Counted from the stretch's first letter, positions 35,350-49,509 are shown. The stretch: 64,000 bases of DNA from Apiospora phragmitis (GCA_038363925.1 JAQQWL010000006.1:1964501-2028500), one strand, 5' to 3'. A program made the numbers and translations. Notes: generated by a model from the letters alone, not told the origin.

Positions 35350-36208
35350 AATTAAATTAGTTTTTTTATTATTAGTCTAGTTATTAAAAATCGATTTAAT
35401 TACTTAATCGCTTAATAAATCGTATTCGCGAAACTAATTTACGAGGTAATATTAGTTTTAAATAATAAAGAATAGCGGAATTTATTAGATTTACGAATTA
35501 ATATATTTAATAACCGTTAATTATTCTCGATTATTAAGCTAGTCTGACTTCGCTTTTTTATAACGATCGGCGCGTATTATAACGAATAATACCCTAATTA
35601 TACTTATAATAAGTACGGTTTTATTAAAAGTCTATATATTTTTATTTAAAATATCGTATTTAGTTTTAATATTTATGATTAATACGAACTAGCCGGAAAT
35701 AATACTTATATTTTTATAAAAAGCTTTCTAATAATCGTATCGACGGTTTATTCGAGTTTTAAAGTCTAGGTTACGGTCGATAAAGTAATTAACCTAGTAC
35801 TTATCGACGCGGTCGCCGCCGCGCGACTTTAAAAAAAATTAACTATATTTTTAATATTAATATTAAGAAATATTCCTTTAATATTTAGATTAAGTATATA
35901 ATTATAAAGCACCTTTTTTTTAACTAGATTTAATTTATATTATAAATATCGGATTTCGCGTTAAGGTTCGATACCGCGGAGTCGGTCGCTTAAAGTAGCT
36001 CGAGGGACGTTGTATACTTTTATAGCAGCTCTTTAACTAACTCGATTCGGACCTTTACTCCTCGCTTAAATTATTAAAATAACACGATCTTTTTTTAATT
36101 AAATTAATATTATAGTTATAGAGATATTATGTATTAATATTTAATTATATAAGTCGGAAAAAAGAGTGACCGATTTAATAATATAATTAATTTAGTAATA
36201 AACTACGT
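35350..36208 (-). mobile_element. F1 fragment, 5' half
   Basis: Minus-strand F1 from the intact 5' terminal repeat (ends AACTACGT at 36208, followed by TA) back to the middle of the transposase. The inverse of the N-F-D-E-T-G-F region lies near 35620-35650. The GC-richer patch 35800-35830 matches GCGGCGACCGCG at 485 of F1-A. The left edge is a truncation. Confidence 0.75.
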
Positions 36209-36210
36209 TA

Positions 36211-39200
36211 TAAATTATAAGTTATTTTTTATTATACTTATAAATTTTAATATAAATTACTTAAATATTATTTTAATTAATATTTAATTTCTTAATATAA
36301 TAATAAAATATATATAAAATAATATTTTTTTACTTATTTTATAATAAACTTATATAAAGTAAAATATTTTTAATTTAATTACTTAATAATGAAACTTTAT
36401 TTTAATTAAGGCTTTTTTATATAATTAATTAAGTATATTTTATTACTATTAATTACTTATTTTATTAAATTTTTAAATAAATAAGATATTACTACTTTAT
36501 AACTTTATTTTTTAAAAGGGTTTAGTTTAATAAATATAATCTCGTTAAAACTTTAATAAAATAATTAATTTATTTTAATTAATTTATTTAAAATTCGTTA
36601 AAGGCTTAACTCTTTTTATTTATTAGTATAAACTTAATAAAGGTTATTTATTCTTTTTATTTTTAAATATTTACCCTTTTTATAACTTTTTATTAAAAGG
36701 TTTATTTTCGCTTTTAAAAATATTAAAATATAAACCTTTATACGACTTTTAATTTCTTTATATAATGTTTTAGCTTATTAAATTTATTTAATTATTTTAA
36801 TTTTATAAAACGTTTTATTATAATCTTAATCGATAAAGTTTTATACTTTTTATTAATAAATAACTTCTTTAATAATAATATAATATTATTCTTATAAACA
36901 CTTAAAAATACCTATTATAAATAATTAAAATATTACTTAATAAGATTATTTATATAAGCTATAATAAATAAGAACTTAATTTAATTTTTAACTTTAAATT
37001 AATAACGATTTTATATTTTATTTTCTTATAAATAATTTATAAAATAATAAATATAAAATCTTTAAAAGTTACTTATCACTTTATTTAATATAAGTAGCTT
37101 ATAGTTTATAATTTCTTAATCGTTTTATTAATTATTTTTTAATCTTTAATATTAAGCAGGTATATTATGATAATAATATTTTAAATTATTAGTTTTTATT
37201 TAAATTATTAATTATTAATTACTTTCTCTTATATTATTATTTAAGTAATAATTCTATTAAATTATAATTAATTAAATTTATTATATATTATATTTAGCTT
37301 TTTAAATAAATAAAAGGTTTATTATTATAATATATACCTTTTATTTTATTTTTATAATTAATATATTTAAAAGTTTTTTTATAATTATATAAAGTTTTTT
37401 TTATTTAACTTTATTTATAGCTTTTAAATATAACTTATACTTTATTAACGATTTTAATTAAAATTACTTTTATTATAATATAAATAAAAAGTAATACGTT
37501 TTAATTATTTAATAAATTTAATATAAATAACTAAATATTAAATATATAATATAAGTTTAAAATAAATATTAATATAATTTATAATATAATAAAGTAATAA
37601 TATATATTAATAAAATAAAACGGTTTATTATATAATAAATAATTAAAGAATATTTTAAAAATTAAAATCTTTAATAAGTTATATATTATAACATAAAATA
37701 TTATACTTATAAAGAAAGATAAAAATTTAATTATCAAGTTTTTTAAATTATAAATTAATTAAGAAATTATAAAACTTTTAAAAAAACATTAATTAATTAA
37801 TAATAAATATAAATAAAATATAATAAATAAGATATATTTAATAAAGATTAAAATTATTTATTTTTATATAAAACTTTTATATTAATATATAAAATAAAGC
37901 GGTTAAAATAGAAATAAAATATTATTTAATTTAAGAATTTAGTATTTATTATATAATAAGAAATAAATAATATGAAAAAGAATTAAATCGTAATAAACTT
38001 TTAAACTTTAAATAAAACTATAATACTTAATATATATTTATTATAAAGATAAAAAAGTAATTATATTTAAATTATATAAAAAGGTATAAAATATATAATA
38101 AAATAAGATTTAAATAAAAATATTAATAAAAAATAAATAAAACTTATTTTATATCTTATAATGTTTGTTTATAATAATATTTTAAATAAGTTAATAATAA
38201 GTAAATTAAATTATAGTTTTTAAACTTAACGGTATTAAAAATTAAGAGAAATCTTTTATTATTTAAAGAATAAATAAAACGGCCGATATATATACGATAA
38301 TATAGTAAAGATAAAAAAGAAAAGTAAGAATAAAATAAGTAAATTTAAAATTTTATATTTAATATAAATAATAATATAAATATTAATAAAGTTATAATTA
38401 AATAAAGTTTTAATTGTAATTTAATTTAAGCGAGTTTATAATTAAATAATATTATTAAAGGTGATTTAAATTTAATAATAACTTTAATATCTTAATTTTA
38501 ATATTAATTATAAGTTTAATATATTTAAAAAAATATAAAGTTAATATTTAATATATAATTATAAACTATTAACGAAATTAAATATAAAAAACATTTAAGT
38601 AATAAGTAATAAAATAAGTTTAATATTAATTAATATTATAAAAGTTTTTAAATACTTAATTTATATAAAAATATAAGTAAACTTAATATAAAAAAATTTT
38701 AACTTTTAAATATATATTAAATTAAAAAATACTAATCGTTATAAAATTATAAAGTTATCTTAAAATAACTTAAGATGTTATTAATAAAATTATAAAATAT
38801 ACGAGCTTTATTTTATATAAATTAATCTCGATTTTAAATAAATTAAAATACGATTTAAATTATAATAAACCTTTTTATTTAAAAAGGTTTTTAAAATAAA
38901 ACGAGTATATATCTTAATAAATTAAAAAAGTTAATTTTTTAAAATAAGTCTATAATATTATTATAAATTTTTTTTTAAAATAAAATAAATTATAAGTATA
39001 ATATGTTTTTAATTAAAACATGTTTAATAATTTATAAATAATTATAAAATAAAAATATAATATAATTAAATTATAAAAATTATCTTAAATATTTTAAACT
39101 TAATAAAAACTAAATTTAATATTCTTAATAAATTAATAAACTAATATTTATTATTAATTAATACGAAAAGCTAAATTAAAAAATAAAAATAATAAAATAT

Positions 39201-40324
39201 AAGCGATTAATATATAAGAGATCTTTTAAGTTTTATTTAAACAGCTTTATATTTATAATAAATATAATAAAACTTTAATATAAAACTTAAAAGATATCTT
39301 ATATATTAATAGCTTATATTTTATTATATTTATTTTATTTAAGAAAATAAATATATAAATATTAATAATTATAAAAGAATTAATATATTAAGATATAAGT
39401 TAAACTTTTAAAGAAATTAAAGGTTTATTAAATAATTAAAAATATTAAATATAAATAATAAATATGATTATATAAATAAAAATCGTAATTATTATAATAT
39501 TAATAAATAAACCTTAGTTTTATTTAATAAAAACTAATAAGAAATATAAAATCGTATACTTATAAATTACTTTTATAAATTATATTTAAATATTAACCGT
39601 AATATTATTTTATAATTAAAAAATACGTAATTAAATAATAAATATAATTCTTTTTAATATATTTAACGCTAACTATTTAATCCTAATATATTTATTAAAT
39701 ATAAAGATTTTAATAATTTAAAATAAAATAAAAACTTAAGTATTCTATATTTATTTAACCTTAAAGGTATTTTAAATTAATAGAAATATATAAAAAGGTT
39801 TAAAGATTATTTTAATATAACGAATTTAAAGTTTTTTAAACATTATTTTATTATAATAAGTTATTAGTTATTTATTATATAAAAGTAATATAATTAAAGT
39901 AATAAATCATTAAAAGAATTTAAACTTATTATATTATATTAATTATATAAAATTAAGAGTATAATAATATAAAAAGTTATTAATATAAATTTAATAAAAC
40001 TTATATTTATAAGTAATAATATATTAATATAATATAATATAGAAACTAAATAAAATAATTAATAAAGATTTAATATTAATTAATATTAGATTAAATAGTT
40101 TATAAAATATAATTCTTAAAATATGTTTAAAATTAATTAAAATATATATTATTATAAAATAATTAATTTAAAAATAAATGAATTAAAATAGCCGTATTAA
40201 TTAATTATATTATAAGTTTTTTATTAATTTAAATAAATTAATTTTTAGTTTAATATAATAATATTATTAGCTTTAATAATTATATAATAATAAAAGTTTA
40301 ATTAAAGTATTAATATAATTAATA
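36211..40324. other. Extremely AT-rich 4-kb block, origin unclear
   Basis: Few G or C remain. Around 39690-39960 the plus strand has a broken frame reading YIKRFKDYFNITNLKFFKHY, reminiscent of a retrotransposon gag, so an old LTR element of another family is possible. A large imperfect palindrome sits at 39181-39335. Nothing else can be assigned. Confidence 0.4.
39181..39335. repeat. Imperfect palindrome, arms about 70-75 bp
   Basis: Left arm contains AAGCGATTAATATATAAG and CTTTTAAGTTTTA; the right arm holds the inverse TAAAACTTAAAAG and CTTATATATTAATAGCTTA. Symmetry centre is about 39258. Could fold into a long hairpin or be two facing copies of a short repeat. Confidence 0.75.
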
Positions 40325-40326
40325 TA

Positions 40327-41905
40327 ACGTGGTTTATTATTAAATTAGTTACTCTTTTTTTTAACTTATATAATTAAACTTTAATATATATTATTTCTAT
40401 AACTTTAATAGCGATTTAATCGAGAAAAGATCGTATTGTTTTAATAATTTAAGCGACGCGAAAGGGTTCGAATCGAATAAATTAATAAGCTATTACAAAA
40501 GTATACAACGTTTTTTTAACCTATTTTAAGCGATTAACTCCGCGGTATTAAACCTCGACGTAAAGTTTTATACTTAAAATATAAATTAAATCTAATTAAA
40601 AAAAATTTACTTAATAAATATATAATTAATTTAAAAATTAAAATAATACCTCTTAATCTTAATATTATACATAATATAATAAATTTTTTCTTAAAGTCGC
40701 GCGGTGGCAACCGCGTTAATAAGTATTAAGTTAAACCCTTTATTAATTATAACCTAGACTTTAAAACTTAAATAAATCGTTAATATAATTATTAAAGGGC
40801 TTTTTATAAAGATTTAAGTATTAGTTTTAATTAATTTATATTATTTATAAATATTAAGGTTAAATATAATATTATAAATAAAAATATATTAAATTTTTAT
40901 AAAACCGGCTTTATAATAGATATAATCGACTTAATATTAGTTATAATACGCGTTTATTAATATTAAAAAGCGAAATCGGTTTAATTTAATAATTAAAAAT
41001 AATTAATAGCTATTAAGTATATTAATTTATTACGTTAATATATTCCGCCGGTTATTATTATTTAAAATTATTATTACTTTATAAACTAATCTTATAAATA
41101 TAAGTTATAAAGTAATTAAATAATTAAACCCACTTTTAATACCTGAATTAATAATAAAACGAGCTTAAATTAAATCCGATATTTTCGATAAATATATTAA
41201 AGCGTAAACGAAAGGCTTTTATTACTTATTAATTTTAAGAGGTTACGAAAATTATATTTTAATCGAATTTAAAGAATATTATAAAACAAATAGTAATATA
41301 ACGCTTAATATACTTCTTTATTTTTCCTACTTATTTTAGCCTTTAAATATAATATTATATTTATTATTAAAGCGTATTTATATTAAAGAAACTAAACTAT
41401 TTATTAAAGTATTAAAAATTATATTATAAAGTTAAAATTCTTTATCGCTTTTAAAGCCGCGTATTTTATTATTTTTATAAAAAATAATATTATATTTAAA
41501 TTAATAGATTTAATTTAATATTCTATTACTTAAATAAAATAATTAATAAAATAATTATATATTTTTAAACGTTTAAATTTCACTTTTAACGCTTAAAAAT
41601 AATAAGTATTTATAAACTTTTAAACTATTTAACTTTTAATAAACGATTATATATTTTACTTTTATTAAAAATAAAGTTTTTATTTTTTAAAAAAAACTCT
41701 TCGTTATTAATTTTTAAGTATTATAAATTAAATAAAAACAATATATATATATATAATAATATATAAAATAATCCTTATAAAAAATTAAATATATACTTTA
41801 TAAAAAGTTAATTTAATATTTTTTAAATAATAAAAAGTTAAGAAATCGAGCGTTTAATTTTAAAGAGCCTTTATTATTATATAAGAATCTTAAAAACTAT
41901 AGAAA
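40327..41905 (+). mobile_element. F1-C: Fot-type transposon lacking its 3' end
   Basis: Left terminal repeat ACGTGGTTTATTATTAA starts at 40327 after TA, with a single AAGTCGG-type motif (as in F1-A). Transposase remnants follow on the plus strand through the DDE core (41215-41400). Homology stops near 41905, before the GAAGGTAAAAAGGAAGCG block and the right repeat. Confidence 0.8.
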
Positions 41906-42147
41906 TTTTTTTTAAAAAAAAGCATAATAATAATAATAAAAAGTTAATTTATTACTTAACTCGAGGCCTTAGCCTTATATAAACGTTAATATTATACTAA
42001 CTATTATAGTATATTAATACGGCGCTTTAATAACTTTATCGTTATAGCTTTAGCTTTTTATTCGCCCCTACCGCTTTAAAAATACTATATAACTTATATA
42101 TATTAATACGTTTCTTATTAACCTTATTATTTATTAATTACTATTAA
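41906..42147. other. Short spacer between two F1 copies
   Basis: Mixed composition with a GC-richer core (41960-42070). The minus strand has no long frame. Not matched to any element in the window. Confidence 0.4.
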
Positions 42148-43437
42148 TATAGTTTATTTATTAGTGGGTTACTTTTTTAATTCTTAATTTATTTAAAGTT
42201 TAATAAGTAATAGTTTTATAATTATAATATAGATTTAATTTAAAAAAGATAAAATCGTTTTAAGAATTTAAGTAGCGCGAAATTTAATAAATACTTTAAA
42301 TAAACGAGCTATTATAAAAGTATATAACGTTTTTTAAGCTATTATAAATTATCGAATTAATAGCTAAACTTAACGCGAAATACAATATTTACGATATAAA
42401 TAAAATTTAATTAAAAAAGAGGTGCTTTATAATTATATAATTAATATTTTAAATAGCGTTATATAGCGGCGACCGCGTTAATAAGTATAAAATTAAGCGT
42501 TTTATTAATTATAACCTAGACTTTAAAACTTAAATAAACTATCGATATAATTATTAAAGGGCTTCTTATAAAGATTTAAGTATTATTTTCGATTAGTTCG
42601 CTTTAATTACGAATATAAAAGCTAAATATAATATTTTAAACGAAGATATATAGAATTATAATAAGGCCGGCTTTATAATAAATATAATTAAATTAATATT
42701 AGTAATAATACGCGCCGATTAGTATAAAAAATTAAAGTTAATTTAGCTTAATAATCGAAAATAACTAATAATTATTAAATGTATTAATTTATAAAGCTAA
42801 TATATTTTATTATTTTTAATTATTTAAAATTAATATTACCTTATAAATTAATTTAGTAAAAATAACATATTAAGCGATTAATTAATTAAATTAAATTTTA
42901 AAAAGTAAACTAATAATAAAATAGGCTTAAATTAAATTCGATATTTTAATATATATATTAAAGCGGGTATAAAAGGCCTTTATTATTTCTTAATTTTAAA
43001 CGATTATAAAAGTTATATTTCGTTTAAATTTAAGGAATATTATAAGAATAATTATATTATTATATTAAATATACTTTTTTTTTATTTTATTACTTATTTT
43101 ATTTTTAAATATAGTACTTTATATTCTATTAAAGCGTATATTTTTAAAAAAAGATTAAAGTTATTTCTTTAATTTTTAATAATTTTTATTATAAAAGTAA
43201 AGGTTTTTTTTATTTTTTAAGCCGTATATTTTATTATCTTTATAAAAGAAATTTAAATTTAACGTATTTAATAACTTTTATACGCGTAAAGATTTATATT
43301 TTATAAGCGATTAATTTAATCTTTATTAAACCTTAAAGAGTTAAGATATTATAAGTTTAATTTAATAAAGCCTTTATTATTTAAAATTTTTAAGAGTTAT
43401 AAAACGAGAAGGTAAAAAACAAGCGTTTATAAAGAGT
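42148..43437 (+). mobile_element. F1-C2: second, shorter F1 copy in the same orientation
   Basis: Begins with a decayed left repeat (TAGTTTATTTATTAGTGGG near 42150) and ends just after AAAACGAGAAGGTAAAAA (43400-43420), so the right repeat is missing. An internal deletion joins the DDE region (about 43240) to the C-terminal tail. Confidence 0.75.
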
Positions 43438-43796
43438 TTTTAAAACTAATTTTCCTAGTTTAAAATTAAAATCTTATAGTTATTATTATACGCTTTAAAC
43501 TTTCGTACTTAAAAACAGTAACCTTTTTAAGCTTTAATAAGTAATAATTTTAGATTTATTTATAAACTACACTTTTTTATTAATTAATTTAACGCTATTT
43601 TATTATTTATTTAATTAATATATATTAAATTATTATTATAATAAAGGTAGCTTAATTTATAATAAGATTTAAAGCTAATAATATTAAAATAAGTATATAT
43701 ATTATAATATATATTAAAGCTATTATTAAAAAGTTATATAATTAAAAGGTTATTATAATATAAAAGCGCGCGGTAACGCGTGCGGAAATAATTAAT
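43438..43796. other. AT-rich spacer, nothing recognised
   Basis: No frame or repeat family recognised, apart from a small GC-rich word at 43766-43786 (GCGCGCGGTAACGCGTGCGG). Confidence 0.5.
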
Positions 43797-44463
43797 TATA
43801 ATAAACATTATTTAAGTTTTTTTTTAAAACTTAATAAAGCGTACTTAAATTTATATTAATAATATAACAAAATATTTAAATATATAATTTAAAAAACTCG
43901 TTCTTAATATAATAATTAATAGTATTTTAAATTATAAAGTAATAATAAAAATAATTAAATATAAGTATTTTTATAATAAAATTTCTAAAGTTATCTATTT
44001 TATTAATAAATTAAAATTAAAATTAAAATTAATATTTAAATTAATTTTTAAATTAATTATTAAGATAAAAAACGTTTATATAAAAGATATAAAAAGTATT
44101 TCGTAATTATATATTTAATTCCTTTTTTATTAATACTTTTAAAGTTATATTCTTAATAAGTACTATATTTTAAATAACGTATTTAAATTATTATAATTCC
44201 TTAAATCTTAATTTCTTTTAAATATATTATTTTTATTTTATTTTTATATAATTTAAATTAGGTATTTATTTTTAATTATATAGTTTATACTAATCGCTTA
44301 ATATTATTAATAAAAAAATTTTATAATTATTATTATATTATTAATAAATTATAAGCGTTAATTAAATAAAGCTAGTTTATATTAAATCTTATATATATTT
44401 TAAAGTATTATAAAGTTATATTAAAAGAAGGTTTAAATTATATAATTAAGCTAAGTTATAATA
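43797..44463 (-). repeat. Gypsy 3' LTR of G4 (type C)
   Basis: 667-bp minus-strand LTR between TATAATAAACATTATT (inverse of the CGTTCGTTACA-type end) and AAGTTATAATA. The outer part (44370-44450) matches the type C LTR at 59680-59777. Confidence 0.8.
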
Positions 44464-47400
44464 TTATTTCTTTTTTTTCTTTTTTAAAAGCGGTTAATTA
44501 TTATAAATATTATATATTATCGTTTTTTATTAAGTTTTATTAAGTTCCTCTTTTTTTTACTTTTGTTATAAAATTTATTTATTATATTAAATCGTGTCGA
44601 AAAATCGAAATTTATAAAAACTTATAAGCGGTCTTCTCTTTAAAAATATATTACTCTTAACGCTTATACCGTTAATATACCTTAATTTTATTATATTAAA
44701 AATAAAATAAAATATTATTAAATCGCTAAACCTTTTTTTAAATATAAGAAGTATATTAGTTATAATTAGTTTTATAATAAGCTTTTAATAGCTTTTTTAT
44801 TTATTTAAAAGTATTAGTATAATAGCGAAAGTTAAACGCGGATAAAGAAAAAACGAGTAAAAAGCTCCTATCGCTTTATTCGAAGTTAGTGAAGTTATAG
44901 TTTAATATTGAACCGAGGCGGCTAGTCGCGTATTATATAGAAAATTCGATATAAAGTAATGGAACGAGGTATCGATTTACTCGAGCGGGGGATGTAGGAG
45001 CTAGACGCCGAGGACGAGATCTTTCCTGCCTTAAACGGTTATAAGGGATGCCTGATGGACGACCTTTAGTATATAGGTGTCTCGGCTAACGTGGACTGGG
45101 CATCTTTTCGTTTAGGTAATTTCGGGGATCTCGGTGCGCTGATCGAGGATCCTTTCCTTTAAATTCCTAAAGCTTTATAGCGGTATTCCCTAGGTGTTTT
45201 TTAAGTTTTTAGATATTATCTTTTAATAAGTATCTTTCTTATTAAACGAACTATTAATGTTTTCGCTTAATTTATTTTATTAATAATCTTTTTAACCTCG
45301 TATTTATATTAATTTATTTCGGTTTTAATTACGTATCGATTAAAATATTTTTAACTTTTAATTTATATAATAAGATATAAAATATAAGTTGTACTTATCT
45401 TATTTTAAATAATAATAACTAATAATTAGTTTTTAAAAAAAGATTTATAATTTAAAATAATTTAAATTTTTTATAGTTTAGCTTATTATTTTATCGTTTA
45501 GTTTTAATATTTCGTTATAAAAAGTAAACCGTTTTTCTTTTTTTTATAATTAGTCTTTTTAATTTTATCTAATTATTATATTCATTTATTTATTAAAAAA
45601 ATAAACTTTTTATTATAAAGTAATTTATATTTATTTTAATTTTTTAATTCATATAGTCGCAATTAGTATTAATTCTCCCTTTAAAGGTTTCTTAGCGATT
45701 TTCTCATCGTACTCGTACTTCGCTTAAAATAATAAAATGCGTATAGTCTCGTTAATTACGCTTTTATAAATAAATAATATTATAAATAATAAGTAAACTT
45801 AATTACTTTATTTATAATTAATATAATAGTATAAATATTCTTTTAAAGTTTAATTTATTCGTTTCGTTCATTTATTTATTTAAAAGTAATAAAGTATAAA
45901 TAGTTTATATTTAACGCCGACTTAAACTATAATCGATTTTTAAAACTTAATAATAAATAATTTATCTCGATTAAAAATATTCGTTTTTAATAACTTATAT
46001 TAATTAATAATAATACGAAAGAATATATAAATTAAGTTATTAATATCGTTAAATTTTTTATATAATAAAAAGTAGATATATTTTATAAGTTTATTTATAA
46101 TTATTAAAACGTTATTATAATTAAGTTTAATTAAAGGTTTTTTAATAAAATTAAGTATAATTATTTATAATACTTTATTAAATTATAAACTTAATTATAG
46201 TTTTTATATAATTAATATTTTAACGGACTTAATTTTATTATAAAGGTTAGACTTATTAATTACTTTAATTATAATTAAAACGAAGTTTTTAAAATTAAAT
46301 TACTTAATAATTTATTTTAAAGTTTTAAATATACTGTAATATTTATATTTAAGGTCTTTATAATATTTCTTTAATAAATTCGGTTTAATATTATTATAAT
46401 AATAAATAAAGTTATTCTTTTTATATAAATAGTATCGTGCTTAATTAATAAAGTTAAGGATATTATTTACTTTTTAAAACTTTTAAATTTACTTTTTATA
46501 AAACTATACTTAATACGTAGCTCGGATATATCGCGACGGTATTAAGTTTTCGGCTTACTCTTTTATTAAAATAATCTTAGGTTTAAGTAAGACTCTTTTT
46601 TTAATAATCGGGTCGTCCGCTTAATATATCGACGCGACTGTTTTTATTATTATTTTAATAAATAATAATAAAGTAAAATTTCGAAAGGAATTAAAATTAT
46701 TAATTTTTTTTTTTAATTCTTTAATAATAATAAATATTATAAAGTTTTTATAATTAATATAAACCTTTATTAATATTATTATTTTAATAAAAAAATATTT
46801 TTATTTTTTATAACCTTTAATAATAGTTATTAACTTTTTATTATAGATTTAATAATTAAATTCTAGTTTATTTAATTTTTAAAAAAAATGCGACTAAGTG
46901 CGACTTTTTATTAGTATCCTATTAATTTAACTACCTTTTATTCGCGTTATCTAATACGTTAATTTTAATTTTAAAGAGTCTTAAAAAGTTTATTACGCTA
47001 AGTATTAATTCGTTAAAGATACGCTCTTTTATAGCGTAAAAGGCTTTAGCGGTTTTTATTTATTTATTAAAATAGGTTATTCTTTTTTATTTAGTTCGTT
47101 AAAAGTGTTATTAATTTATTAACCTAGGGATAAAGATTCGGTAATAGTTAGTTAATTTTAAAAAAGATTTAACTTTTATAGCGCTTATAAGCGTGGGCTA
47201 CTCTTTAATTATTAAGATTTTTAAACGTTTTATTTAAATTTCTTTAAAGGATATTATATATTTAACGAATATAACTATTTATTAATAAAATTTTCTTTTC
47301 TTTAAATTAATTAATAAATTAATATCTTATAACTTTTAAAGTATTAGTTTTATATATTTTTTATACTACTCTTTATTTTCGAAATAAATAAAAATATTAT

Positions 47401-47934
47401 TAAAGTATATTATAATAAACTTATTAAAATACTTATATAAAATATAATTATTTATAGTTTAAGAATTAATTAATAAGCTAATTTAATTAAATAATATAAC
47501 TTAATATTAAAAATATTTTTATTTAATAGAAAATATAGTTTTTATTCTTTTTTTTTTAAAAGAAATAGAGTTATATATATTAAACAAGTTAAGTATTAAA
47601 AAGATTTTAATATATAATAGCTTATTTCGTAGGTTATTAATTAAAAAAAGAGGGTACTAGTTTTTTATAATAATTTCGTTAAGCTTTTAATAATTAATAT
47701 AAATACGCTATTTAAGTTTCTCGTCTTTATTTTTTTTTAACGAAACGAATAAGAAAGCCTATTAATAATATAAATAGTTATATAACTCTGTTTTAAAGTT
47801 TTTTATATTATATTTTTTAAAGCTTATTTATATTCTTAATTAAAGTAATAAATTAATATAAAAAGAGGTACTTTTCCTTTTTTTTAAGGTATCTCGTAAT
47901 CTTAGTATATATAAAATAATAAGCTTGTTTTTAA
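44464..47934 (-). mobile_element. G4: 3' half of a gypsy element
   Basis: Minus-strand gypsy. After the LTR come the antisense ORF, chromodomain (about 45190-45340), integrase C-terminus to zinc region (45480-46400), RNase H (about 46560-46700), and RT (47100-47930; the inverse of the YLDD region is near 47390-47415). It stops in the N-terminal RT at an F1 fragment; gag and 5' LTR are absent. Confidence 0.75.
44584..45162 (+). pseudogene. aORF-3: antisense ORF of gypsy G4, near full length
   Basis: 193-codon frame from ATA (probable ATG) to TAA at 45160-45162. N-terminus LNRVEKSKFIKTYKR. Of the six cluster positions the last four keep spacing (Y-x8-Y-K-K-Y-x6-Y); the first two are diverged. 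The second half is strikingly little mutated: KIRYKVMERGIDLLERGM, then ELDAEDEIFPALNGYKG, then YIGVSANVDWASFRLGNFGD, with TAG only at Gln positions. The VDW...LGNFG tail matches VNW...LAGF of G0. Two stops together near 44905 are TAG and TGA; the TGA is not a Gln change and may be Arg or Trp lost. Confidence 0.7.
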
Positions 47935-48972
47935 TAAATAGCTCGGGTTTTTTTTAAATACATACGCTTTAATAATAAATAAACTATTATATTTAAGGCT
48001 TAAAGTAAATAAAAAGAGTAAAAAGTTATATTATGCGTAATAATATCGTTATTATTATAATACTTTTTAAATTTAGCTAAAATATAGCTTTTATAACTAT
48101 TTAAAATTGAAAAAAATAAGGCTTTTTATTCGCGCTTTAATATATATTTATTAAATTATTTAATTTATTTTAAACTTATTTCGTTATTAGTTCAATTATT
48201 GAAAGTTAGTTTAATTATTTAATTACTCGGTATATTATATTCACGATATTAATTTATAAAATTTTTTTAATTTTAAATAATTTAAAACGGCGGAATATAT
48301 TAACCTTATGAACTAATATAATTATTACTCGTTAATGATTTTTAATTATTAAATTAACTCGATTTCGTTTTTTATATTAATCGGCGCGTATTATAACGAC
48401 TATTACTTTAATTATATTTATTATAAAGTTAGTTTTATTAAATATTTATAAATCTTTATTAAAATAATTTATATTTAGCTTTTATATTTATAATTAAAAT
48501 AAACTAGCTAGAAATAATACTTGACTTTTTAAAAAAGCTTTTTAATAATTATATTAATAATTTATTTAACTTTTAATATTTAAGTTACGGTTAATAAAAT
48601 ATATAACGTAGTATTTATAAGCGTAGTCGTTGCCGCGCGACGCTATAAAGATATTAATTATATCCTTTATAATATTAATATTAATAAGTATTTTTTAAGT
48701 ATTTAAATTAATTATATAATTATAAATTATATCCTTTTTAATTAAATTGAATTTATATTATAAATATCGAATTTCGTACTATAAAGGTCGGCCGTTAACT
48801 TAATAGTTTAAAATAATTTAAAAAACGTCGTGTACTTTTATAATAACTTATTCGCTTAAAGTATTTATTAAATTTCGCGTTATTTAAAATATTAAAACGA
48901 TTTAAATTTTTTAAGTTAAATTAATATTATAATTATAAAAATATTATATATTAAAATTAAAATAGCTTTTAA
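47935..48972 (-). mobile_element. F1 fragment (DDE region to near the 5' end)
   Basis: Starts at the inverse of CCGAGCTATTTATTAAAG (AATAAATAGCTCGGG at 47934-47948), passes the core and NREW-like region (about 48330-48360) and stops just short of the 5' terminal repeat near 48972. Both ends are truncated. Confidence 0.7.
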
Positions 48973-49509
48973 ACGAATAATAATTATTAAGAAAGCTTTT
49001 TATTATAATCCTTATTTTATAAAACCTTTTTTATAACTTATATATATAATTAATATTATATTATATTATAATATATAATTTATGAAATAACTCTTATTTA
49101 ATATAATTATTATAATTATAATATATTATACTTTTAATTAATTAAAAATAGCTTTAAACTTTTATATTAATTTTTAAATTTTAATAATAATCGCTTATAT
49201 ATAATAGTATTATAAAAAGCTTAAGTTAAATTAAACCCTTTATTAACGTAACTTATTTTATAATTAAATGAGCTTAGTTTTAATAAGCTTAATATACTTT
49301 TTTAATATAGTTTTATTAAACTTTTAATACTTATAAAACTTAAACGGCTAAAGTTTATAATTTAATTAATTACATTATTAATTAAACTTAGTAAGGTTAT
49401 TTTATTAATTAAATTAAACGATTAAGCTTTTTTTATTTAAAAATATATTAACTTTATCGCTTAAATTATTACTTATTTATAAATCTCTTTTAATACTCGA
49501 TAATTAATT
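48973..49509. other. AT-rich spacer, nothing recognised
   Basis: No readable frame; no match to the element families seen elsewhere in the window. Confidence 0.5.

Noticed and set aside
36211..39600. Copia or gypsy pol on the minus strand of the AT-rich block
   Set aside because: Some Gln-stop-rich frames look protein-like, but no domain motif could be read with confidence.
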